Assembly (NCBI RefSeq): GCF_900111155.1
Contig: NZ_FOGG01000007.1
Location: 62,001-126,000, forward strand
Direction of reading: 5' to 3'
Length of the DNA: 64,000 bases
Origin: Pedobacter rhizosphaerae
GTDB lineage: Bacteria > Bacteroidota > Bacteroidia > Sphingobacteriales > Sphingobacteriaceae
The notes beneath the pieces were generated by a model, which was given only the letters and a program-made list of their open reading frames with translations, was not told the DNA's origin and searched no databases. Positions 46,481 through 53,277 of this stretch are shown here, piece by piece. Positions within the stretch are counted from its first letter, which is position 1. The number at the start of each line of letters is the position of its first letter. A program made the translations under genes and the position numbers.

Positions 46481-46903
46481 ATGGTAAAGAATGCTTTAGG
46501 TTTATTTTTGTTATTTATGTTGTTTTCCTTTAGGGCAAGTGGTGCAGTTGGTTGCAGGATTGGAAATATCATTTACACTAACCAGTATAGTGGTGCCAGT
46601 GCCAATGTTGTTATCCTCTCAATTACTTACGGAAATTTTCAAAATAATCTAACTTTGCCCACAAATCCACCTAACTGCCCCAGAGCTACCAATATTGTTC
46701 CTGTTAGCGCCCTGATTAACCTATGTGTACTTAATGGCAATATACTAAATGGGGGCACCATGGTTAATTATGAACGATTAGATCCTCCTATAGGTTGCCC
46801 AATTGATGATTATATATGGTTGTTGTTTGGGTTTTCGGCATATATGTTTTATAAATTAAGGTTTAGAAATCTCCTTAATGAACAAAAGGAACGAACTTTA
46901 TAG
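46481..46903 (+). CDS. Predicted exosortase substrate 6, small secreted Cys-rich protein
   Basis: A 140-residue protein from ATG 46481 (a GTG two codons upstream is possible). Signal peptide to about RASGA22, VGCRIGNIIYTNQ, cysteines 25, 66, 82 and 106, and the tail GCPIDDY with a hydrophobic helix to about 124, KLRFRN and a charged extension of ten residues. Its N-terminal motif is closest to substrate 5 (GCR-G-N-IYT), so these two neighbours are probably the result of a recent duplication. Confidence 0.74.
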   Translation: MVKNALGLFLLFMLFSFRASGAVGCRIGNIIYTNQYSGASANVVILSITYGNFQNNLTLPTNPPNCPRATNIVPVSALINLCVLNGNILNGGTMVNYERLDPPIGCPIDDYIWLLFGFSAYMFYKLRFRNLLNEQKERTL

Positions 46904-46949
46904 GGTAATTGATAGGTAAATTTGAGTGTCGTTTATCGCTACTCAAGCT

Positions 46950-47390
46950 ATGAAGATTATTTTGTTTTTTTTGCTTTTGTTATTCTCGTTCTATCCTTTT
47001 CGGGTAAGTAGCCAGGGTACGGCTAGTGGATGCTTGATCCCAGGTACTAAAACAGTTTATACAGTTCAAGAATCTACTTTGATCAATGAAGTTATAAAAT
47101 TACTTTTGGGAGGTAATCCCAGTTATCGGTCGAATTCCGGAGTTTCATTGAGTCCGAATTATTGTAGCTGGACTCCTTCTCCAAGTGGTGCGTATAATTG
47201 TGGAGTTTGCACAGAGTATAGTTATAATGTGCTAGGCCTCCTTACTGGATGTGTATCTGGAAAGTTGTTACAAGGATATGTTGGGAACTACACAATGGTT
47301 CTCTGCGATCTCGACGACCACTCCTGGGCCCTTGGCCTCGCCGCTGGCGCTTTAGGCTTATTCGTTATCCGCAGAAAGAAACTGTTGTAG
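46950..47390 (+). CDS. Predicted exosortase substrate 7, divergent tail
   Basis: A 146-residue protein from ATG 46950 (a GTG at 46926 would add eight residues and spoil the signal peptide). Signal peptide to about VSSQG, then SGCLIPGTKTVYTVQ; cysteines 28, 72, 84, 87, 101 and 119. The tail reads LCDLDDH, helix at about 125-140, then RRKKLL at the very end. The motif has Asp for Pro and His for Tyr, so recognition by the exosortase is less certain. It is only 46 bp from substrate 6. Confidence 0.7.
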   Translation: MKIILFFLLLLFSFYPFRVSSQGTASGCLIPGTKTVYTVQESTLINEVIKLLLGGNPSYRSNSGVSLSPNYCSWTPSPSGAYNCGVCTEYSYNVLGLLTGCVSGKLLQGYVGNYTMVLCDLDDHSWALGLAAGALGLFVIRRKKLL

Positions 47391-47719
47391 TATTCTTTAC
47401 TTTTTGATCAGTTTTACTTATCTTTAAGGATACCTCATCTGCACAAAACTTTTTTGCTCCTCATGGCAAAAACATTAGCTCCCTCCGCATCAAGTCCACC
47501 TCAAGTCCACGTTTTACCGCTACAAGGTGGAGTTATCCTGCATTTTCTGTATACTTGTATAGGCTAACCCTTAAGTTACACAGGGATATGCCTGCTTTCA
47601 TCCATAACTGAAGCATAGGTAACCCTGCTTTTATCCCTGTTTAATATCCCAATCATCCCGGTTTTGAATTTTGAATGAGTGAGTTTTTTTAATCACATCA
47701 ATCATAAACAATAAAAACT
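47391..47719. other. 329-bp gap with short direct and inverted repeats
   Basis: No gene is seen. TCAAGTCCACC is directly repeated near 47508-47530. ACAGGGAT (47580-47587) and ATCCCTGT (47633-47640) are inverted, and CCTGCTTTCATCC and CCTGCTTTTATCC between them are near-identical direct repeats. TTTTGAATGAGTGAG near 47665 recurs at 48620. The gap separates the small-protein array from the next gene. Confidence 0.45.
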
Positions 47720-48484
47720 ATGGCAATTATAAAAGATGGTAATTTATCTGGCGGGCTCGGGGATCTGGTTTTTGGTAAAGATGGACGGGTAAGGACTAAA
47801 GGAAAGGTAACGCAAAGCGAGGCGACAAAAAAGGCATCTTCTGTTTTCGGTAAATACATTAGTCCGATGAGCAAGATCATCAGAGATCTGTTTTTACCTA
47901 CCCATCTCCATTTTACTGACGGTAAGATGGTGAACCGGATGAATTCGGTTATATCTACCATTACTAACCAGCACCTTCATGTTGATGGAACCTTTAGCTT
48001 TCATGCCGAAAGCTTCGAGCGTTTGCGCGGTTTTGACTTTAATGCCTCCTCGCGCTTATTCGATAGTTTGTTATTTCATCCGAAATTGAGTCTGGCCAAT
48101 GATCAACTCCTGATTGGTATTCCCCATCTAACCGTAGCTAAACACCTTCGCTGGCCTAAGGGTACTCATTTTTGCAAGCTGCATATTCAGGTTGTTTTTC
48201 TAAATCCTGAGGCTGGAAAATGTGAAAGCCTGATAGACGAAATGGATTGGAGTAGAAGCGGTGATGTTATTGAAGCCAGGGAACTGAAATATGCGATTTC
48301 AGAGGGTACGGTTGGCATTGTTTGGGTAAGTTTAACTTTTCATCAGGGAAATGCTACTGAATATGCTTTAAGCTCGAAAGCTTTTCATCCGGCAGGCATT
48401 ATTGGTGCCGTATATCGGGAAGGAACCGATGTATTATCTGTAGCTCAATGGAAAAATGTTAAAGTGGTATTTCCGATGAAGTGA
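47720..48484 (+). CDS. Unknown conserved-looking protein (254 aa)
   Basis: A 254-residue soluble protein with no signal peptide or membrane helix. It begins MAIIKDGNLSGGLGDLVFGK, a glycine-rich start that recalls small Bacteroidetes proteins annotated DUF6266; this is a weak recollection. The central and C-terminal parts are predicted beta-rich. It stands alone, with long non-coding gaps on both sides. No function can be given. Confidence 0.6.
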   Translation: MAIIKDGNLSGGLGDLVFGKDGRVRTKGKVTQSEATKKASSVFGKYISPMSKIIRDLFLPTHLHFTDGKMVNRMNSVISTITNQHLHVDGTFSFHAESFERLRGFDFNASSRLFDSLLFHPKLSLANDQLLIGIPHLTVAKHLRWPKGTHFCKLHIQVVFLNPEAGKCESLIDEMDWSRSGDVIEARELKYAISEGTVGIVWVSLTFHQGNATEYALSSKAFHPAGIIGAVYREGTDVLSVAQWKNVKVVFPMK

Positions 48485-48575
48485 TGGCTTAAGCAATGGA
48501 TAACCGGGCTAAAATGTTGGCTATAAGATGACTAAATCTCCTCCATGTATCTTTCAGCCTTCCACACTTTTTCTG

Positions 48576-48583
48576 TAACTTTG
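48576..48583 (+). promoter_or_regulatory. Candidate -7 box before aguB
   Basis: TAACTTTG matches the Bacteroidetes -7 consensus TAnnTTTG exactly, 83 bases before the aguB start. A matching TTG at the -33 position is not seen. The same octamer occurs before aguA and, on the other strand, before eno. Confidence 0.45.
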
Positions 48584-48596
48584 CGAGCTGAAATTC

Positions 48597-48656
48597 AATT
48601 ATAGAATTATAGAATGATTGAATGAGTGAATTTTGAATGATTGAATGTTCCATTGA
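48597..48656. repeat. Low-complexity GAATGATTGAATG tract
   Basis: The leader of aguB contains repeats of TTATAGAAT and GAATGATTGAATG with GTGAATTTTGAATG. Related words occur before the gene at 47720. These are part of the dispersed intergenic repeat families of this genome. Confidence 0.5.
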
Positions 48657-48665
48657 TTTTATACC

Positions 48666-49541
48666 ATGAAGAAAGTAAAAGTTGGATTGGTGCAGATGAG
48701 CTGTACTAAAGATAAACAGGAAAATTTAGATAAAGCGATATTAAAGGTACGTGAGGCTGCTGCTAAGGGCGCGCAAATCGTATGCTTGCAAGAGCTTTTT
48801 ACTTCCTTGTATTTTTGTGATGTTGAAGATTATGATAACTTCGATTTAGCGGAAGCTATTCCAGGGCCATCTACTGATGCCTTACAAGCAGTGGCTAAAG
48901 AGTTAGGGGTTGTAATTATTGCTTCTTTGTTTGAGAAACGTGCTGAAGGTTTATACCACAACACTACTGCTGTATTGGATGCAGATGGCAGCTACCTGGG
49001 TAAATACCGTAAAATGCATATTCCTGATGATCCTGCTTATTATGAGAAGTTTTACTTTACTCCGGGAGATTTGGGCTATAAAGTATTTGAAACCAAATTT
49101 GCTAAAATCGGGATATTAATCTGTTGGGATCAATGGTATCCGGAAGCTTCGAGAATTACCGCTTTGATGGGCGCTGATATCATGTTTTACCCTACTGCTA
49201 TTGGGTGGGCAACTGATCAGGATGAAGAAACCAATCAGGATCAGTACAATGCATGGCAAACCATTCAACGTTCGCATGCTGTAGCCAATGGTGTTCCTGT
49301 AGTGAGCGTAAACCGTGTAGGTTTTGAGCAGGATGGCGCGATGAAATTCTGGGGTGGAAGCTTCGCAACGAATGCCCAGGGTAGATTACTTTATTTAGCA
49401 TCACACGATCAGGAAGAAACCACTGTGGTTGAATTAGATTTAGCAGAGTCTGATTTCTTCCGTAAACACTGGCCATTTTTAAGGGATAGAAGGATTGATT
49501 CTTACCAGCCGATTACGAAGCGGTATATTGATGGCGATTAA
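48666..49541 (+). CDS. aguB: N-carbamoylputrescine amidase
   Basis: A 291-residue carbon-nitrogen hydrolase with the nitrilase catalytic triad: E43 (LQELFTSLYF), K116 (KYRKMHIPDD) and C153 (GILICWDQWYPE). It cleaves N-carbamoylputrescine to putrescine, CO2 and ammonia in the cytoplasm. The assignment as AguB, not another nitrilase, is supported by the start KVGLVQMSCTKDKQENLDKA and by agmatine deiminase 650 bp downstream on the same strand; together they make putrescine from agmatine. Confidence 0.9.
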   Translation: MKKVKVGLVQMSCTKDKQENLDKAILKVREAAAKGAQIVCLQELFTSLYFCDVEDYDNFDLAEAIPGPSTDALQAVAKELGVVIIASLFEKRAEGLYHNTTAVLDADGSYLGKYRKMHIPDDPAYYEKFYFTPGDLGYKVFETKFAKIGILICWDQWYPEASRITALMGADIMFYPTAIGWATDQDEETNQDQYNAWQTIQRSHAVANGVPVVSVNRVGFEQDGAMKFWGGSFATNAQGRLLYLASHDQEETTVVELDLAESDFFRKHWPFLRDRRIDSYQPITKRYIDGD

Positions 49542-49699
49542 ATAAAGTCAGGGGACCGAAGTCGGAGGTAAGAAGTTTAAGTGCCGAAAATGAGATGTCG
49601 CCATATTTGGATTGTTGTTTAATAAATTGTAGCTTTTAGTTGCAATTGCTCTTTAATGACTGCAATCCTATATATGAATACATTTTTCGCTCTTTAATT

Positions 49700-50052
49700 A
49701 TGGCCTTTAAATTTGAGAAACTTAAAGTTTGGCAAAAAGCCATGGACTTAGCTGATGAAATTGATAAGATGACTAAAGCTTTTCCTAAGGAAGGGATTTT
49801 TGTCTTAACATCGCAGGTTAAGCGAGCGGCAGATTCAATTTCGATGAATGTAGCAGAAGGAAGTACTGGACAGAGTAATCCTGAATTTAAGCTTTTTTGA
49901 GTTATGCGTTAAGATCTGATATTGAAGTCGTAAATTGTCTACATCTTGCTTTAAGACGAAACTATATTAGTGATGAAATTTTTCAAAAACATTATCAGTC
50001 CTGCGAAGAAATTTTGGTTATGATTTCGGCTTTAAGCAAATCGCTAATATGA
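49700..50052 (+). pseudogene. Four-helix-bundle (23S rRNA intervening-sequence type) protein, frameshifted
   Basis: From ATG 49700: MAFKFEKLKVWQKAMDLADE, then VKRAADSISMNVAEGSTGQS and NPEFK, all typical of the small four-helix-bundle family. After a run of six T at about 49890-49896 the frame stops, but the next frame continues FLSYALRSDIEVVNCLHLAL to a TGA at 50050-50052, giving the usual full length of about 118 residues. One lost base in the T run explains it: a recent pseudogene or a sequencing error. The family's function is unclear. It lies between aguB and aguA. Confidence 0.8.
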
Positions 50053-50102
50053 TATAAAAGGAAATCCATTAATATCCCGCTTTAACTTTGTTTTTCTGAC
50101 CG

Positions 50103-50131
50103 TTGACTTTTCGGACAAAATTTTAACTTTG
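50103..50131 (+). promoter_or_regulatory. Consensus promoter before aguA
   Basis: TTG at 50103-50105, 18 bases, then TAACTTTG at 50124-50131 match both boxes of the Bacteroidetes promoter. The predicted transcript starts about 55 bases before the aguA ATG. So aguA has its own promoter and need not depend on aguB. The leader carries the repeated words CTTTCGGAC and CTCCGACTTTCGG. Confidence 0.65.
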
Positions 50132-50191
50132 CAATCATACGTTTTATCTTCTGACTTTCGGACCTCCGACTTTCGGACTTAAAATAAAAAC

Positions 50192-51280
50192 ATGTCTCAA
50201 ATACCACCAAATAAATATACGCTTAAACCCGATCAGTTTGAGTATTCGCCGAAAAAGCAAGGATATTCTTTTCCTGCTGAGTGGGCAAAGCATGAGGCTA
50301 CCTGGTTAAGCTGGCCTCACAAGGAGGCTTCCTGGCCAGGTAAAATCGAAACGATTTATCAACCCTATTGCCAGTTTATTAAAGCAGTTGCTGAAGGTGA
50401 AAAAGTACGCATCAACGTTAAGGATGAGGAAATGAAAGCTTTTGTAATTGCTGAGCTGGAAAAAGCTGAAGCTGATTTAAGCCAGATTGAGTTTTATTTC
50501 AACGAAACCAATGATGCCTGGTGCAGGGATCATGGACCGGCCTTTGTGCTTAACGGAGATAGTAAGGCTGTTGTTGATTGGGGCTATAATGCCTGGGGTG
50601 GGAAATACCCTCCATTTGATTTGGATGATGTAGTGCCTACTAAGATTGCCAAGCAATTTGATTTACCGCTATTTCTTCCTGATATTGTAATGGAAGGTGG
50701 TTCTGTAGAGTTTAATGGTGCTGGTACGATTTTAACTACTACTGCGTGTTTACTCAATGAAAACCGTAACCCACATTTAACCAAAGAACAGATAGAACAA
50801 TACTTATTGGAATACTATGGGCAGGAGCAAGTGCTTTGGTTGGGTGATGGAATAGTTGGCGATGATACTGATGGACATATAGACGATATTACCCGTTTTG
50901 TGAATGAAGACACCGTGTTAACGGTTGTGGAAAGTGATCCGGCTGATGAGAACTATCACCTGCTTCAGGAGAACCTGGAGGCTTTAAAAGCCATGAAACT
51001 CAAAGATGGAAGATCATTGAATATTGTTGAGCTGCCTATGCCTGCTCCGGTTATTTATGACGATACGCGTTTACCGGCTTCTTACGCTAATTTTTACATT
51101 GCGAATGCAGCGGTAATTGTTCCTGTTTTTGATGATGTGAATGATGAAAAAGCACTGGAAATTATTCAAGGGTGTTTTCCTGATCGTAAGGTGATCGGAA
51201 TCAATTCGGTAGATATTATCTGGGGATTGGGTAGTTTTCATTGTTTAAGTCAGCAGGAACCGGCTCTCAGGAGTCATTAG
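50192..51280 (+). CDS. aguA: Agmatine deiminase
   Basis: A 362-residue member of the guanidino-group-modifying family: TWLSWPHKEASWPG, NDAWCRDHGPAFV, EGGSVEFNGAGTIL, GDDTDGHIDDITRFV and, near the C-terminus, the catalytic Cys351 in GLGSFHCLSQQEPA. It converts agmatine to N-carbamoylputrescine and ammonia, the step before AguB. The protein has the usual length and all active-site motifs. About 15 extra N-terminal residues precede the conserved region. Confidence 0.93.
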   Translation: MSQIPPNKYTLKPDQFEYSPKKQGYSFPAEWAKHEATWLSWPHKEASWPGKIETIYQPYCQFIKAVAEGEKVRINVKDEEMKAFVIAELEKAEADLSQIEFYFNETNDAWCRDHGPAFVLNGDSKAVVDWGYNAWGGKYPPFDLDDVVPTKIAKQFDLPLFLPDIVMEGGSVEFNGAGTILTTTACLLNENRNPHLTKEQIEQYLLEYYGQEQVLWLGDGIVGDDTDGHIDDITRFVNEDTVLTVVESDPADENYHLLQENLEALKAMKLKDGRSLNIVELPMPAPVIYDDTRLPASYANFYIANAAVIVPVFDDVNDEKALEIIQGCFPDRKVIGINSVDIIWGLGSFHCLSQQEPALRSH

Positions 51281-51323
51281 TCTGGACTCGATAGTCTGGA
51301 GTCTTGGGCGCAGTTTCGGTTGT

Positions 51324-51372
51324 GATCCTGAGCTTCCCGATGTAAAACCGGGACAAGCAGTCGAAGGACGAT
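51324..51372. repeat. Dispersed structured repeat, copy 2
   Basis: This stretch, starting GATCCTGAGCTTCCCGATG and ending GCAGTCGAAGGACGAT, is nearly the exact reverse complement of 39467-39517. It can fold as GCTTCCCG pairing with CGGGACAAGC. A shorter relative (GGCTTCGACAGGCTCAGCCTGACAGG) begins about 20 bases downstream. It lies in the otherwise empty 233 bp between aguA and fabG. Confidence 0.75.
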
Positions 51373-51513
51373 AGAAAGGTTATAGATTTGGTTGTTGAGG
51401 GCTTCGACAGGCTCAGCCTGACAGGTGGCTTAAACAGACAGGAAGCTTAGACTGACAGCTAAGATTGGCAAGTAGTTTTAAACTAAGAAGATATAAATAA
51501 TAAAATATAACAA

Positions 51514-52257
51514 ATGAAATTATTAGAAGGAAAAACAGCATTAGTTACGGGAGCCTCGAAAGGTATCGGTCGTAAGATTGCTGAAAAATTTGCTGAGCAA
51601 GGTGCCAATGTAGCTTTTACTTATCTTTCATCAGTAGAGAAAGGGGAGGCTTTAGAGCAGGAGCTGCAAAGCTTCGGAACTAAAGTTAAAGGTTACCGTT
51701 CGGATGCTTCTAAATTTGATGAAGCAGAAAAGTTGATTAATGATATCGTAGCTGATTTCGGTACTATTGATATTGTAGTGAATAATGCCGGTATTACCAA
51801 AGATGGTTTGTTGATGCGCATGAGCGAAGAGAACTGGGATGATGTAATCAATATCAACTTGAAATCTATCTTTAACGTGACAAAAGCAGCCTCCAAAGTG
51901 ATGATGAAAGCACGTAAAGGTGTTTTTATTAACATGAGTTCTGTTGTTGGGGTTCAGGGTAACGCTGGTCAGGCGAATTATGCGGCTTCGAAAGCGGGCA
52001 TAATTGGTTTTACAAAATCGGTGGCTAAAGAATTAGGCTCTAGAAATATTCGTGCGAATGTGGTTGCTCCAGGTTTTATCCGCACTGAAATGACAGAGGT
52101 TTTGGATCCTAAAGTAGTTGAAGGATGGGAAAAAGACATCCCTTTGAAACGTGCAGGTGAAACCGAAGATATTGCAAATGTTTGCGTTTTCCTAGCTTCA
52201 GATATGAGCGCTTACGTTACCGGACAAACTTTGTCTGTTTGTGGCGGAATGCTTTAA
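51514..52257 (+). CDS. fabG: 3-oxoacyl-[acyl-carrier-protein] reductase
   Basis: A 247-residue short-chain dehydrogenase: cofactor loop TGASKGIGR at 12-20, NNAG at 90-93, catalytic S143, Y156 and K160 (GQANYAASKAG), and the C-terminal SAYVTGQTLSVCGGM found in FabG. It reduces 3-oxoacyl-ACP with NADPH in fatty-acid elongation. It is not in a fab operon here but stands alone with its own terminator. Length and motifs are those of FabG and make another SDR less likely. Confidence 0.9.
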   Translation: MKLLEGKTALVTGASKGIGRKIAEKFAEQGANVAFTYLSSVEKGEALEQELQSFGTKVKGYRSDASKFDEAEKLINDIVADFGTIDIVVNNAGITKDGLLMRMSEENWDDVININLKSIFNVTKAASKVMMKARKGVFINMSSVVGVQGNAGQANYAASKAGIIGFTKSVAKELGSRNIRANVVAPGFIRTEMTEVLDPKVVEGWEKDIPLKRAGETEDIANVCVFLASDMSAYVTGQTLSVCGGML

Positions 52258-52271
52258 GAGGTATAGGGTTT

Positions 52272-52317
52272 AAGGTGTAGGTTTTGAGGTGCATATCGCC
52301 AAAATCTACACCTTTTT
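52272..52317 (+). terminator. Rho-independent terminator of fabG
   Basis: A 15-bp stem: AAGGTGTAGGTTTTG pairs with CAAAATCTACACCTT (one G-T wobble) across a 13-base loop, ending in TTT. It starts 15 bp after the fabG stop. No other strong hairpin lies nearby. Confidence 0.8.
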
Positions 52318-52390
52318 ATAAACTAGATACTATATTACTTCGGTGAAAAAACAAAGGGATTTTGACCTTATGGTTCATAACTTACACCCT

Positions 52391-53128
52391 TTACCTAATC
52401 AAGTACTTTCCTTTTACCTCGACGATACCCGAGGAGTTCTTTTCTTTTTCAAATGCCAGATATCCCGCCTGCAATGTTTTCCAGAAACCGGCTTGTTTTG
52501 GGAATTGGGCAGCGTATTTTTTTAGATTGCCATCTGTCAACTTAAAAGGATAGATATTAACCGGAATTCTTTCCTGCCCCGCATTTTTAGCTTCTACAGC
52601 CAAAATATACACCTCTTTAATTTTTTCGTCTGTTAAGGGTATACAACCTACTGTTACGCAGTTGCCATGGATATATATGTCGCTGCCAGGGCTTCTGCCT
52701 TTGCCTGTACGGGCATAATCTACGCTATTAGGAAAGTTGATGCCTAAAGACAGATAGAAGTTACTCATGGGGTTAAATGCGGTGATGTGATAGAAACCTT
52801 CTGGTGTTTGTCCGTCGCCTTCATAAAGCTTGGGTCCAATTGTTCCGGAGTGTTCGCAGAAATCATAGGTTCTGAATAGGTTATAGGTTTTATCTTTTCT
52901 GTTCTTGAGCCAAACTTCCAGCTTTCCTTCGGTTTTGTAGGCATTGATCAGCATGGAGAACTCATCACCTATTCCTCCAGCTTTTAAAAATTGCTTTAGC
53001 ACTGTCCATTTTTCGTTATAGGCCGTTTTTACCCGGTTGAACTTGAGCTGTTGTACTTTAAAATTGGTTTGAGCAGTGGCAGACATTAAGGTTAAGGAAA
53101 GTAAGAGTGTGAACAGTGTGAGTTTCAT
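52391..53128 (-). CDS. YafK/YkuD-type L,D-transpeptidase
   Basis: A 245-residue protein with a signal peptide ending SATAQ20. The YkuD catalytic site is present as YIHGNCVTVGCIPLTD with H154 and C162; earlier GDGQTPEGFYHI matches the YafK subgroup. These proteins act on peptidoglycan in the periplasm, either forming or cutting links to the wall. Normal length. It is convergent with fabG. Confidence 0.87.
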   Translation of the reverse strand: MKLTLFTLLLSLTLMSATAQTNFKVQQLKFNRVKTAYNEKWTVLKQFLKAGGIGDEFSMLINAYKTEGKLEVWLKNRKDKTYNLFRTYDFCEHSGTIGPKLYEGDGQTPEGFYHITAFNPMSNFYLSLGINFPNSVDYARTGKGRSPGSDIYIHGNCVTVGCIPLTDEKIKEVYILAVEAKNAGQERIPVNIYPFKLTDGNLKKYAAQFPKQAGFWKTLQAGYLAFEKEKNSSGIVEVKGKYLIR

Positions 53129-53277
53129 AGATTTTGTTTGCTTAAAGATAAGATATATACTTTCCTTCTACAATATGCCTTTTAAAGTATATTTGATCAG
53201 CTAACTTTGATTAAGTTCATCTTGACAATATGGTTTAGGCTTTGGACTTTGCACTCTTTTTACCATCTTTATAAAGT

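Noticed and set aside
43245..47390. Array proteins as lipoproteins with Cys of the GC motif as the lipid site
   Set aside because: The residues before the Cys (QSG, DTG, DVG, AVG, ASG) do not fit the lipobox Leu/Val-Ala/Ser-Gly/Ala pattern, and signal-peptidase I sites lie just upstream; not fully excluded because Bacteroidetes lipoboxes can be loose.
52343..52553. Two short plus-strand open frames after fabG
   Set aside because: They overlap the 3' end of the YafK-like transpeptidase on the other strand and show no protein features.
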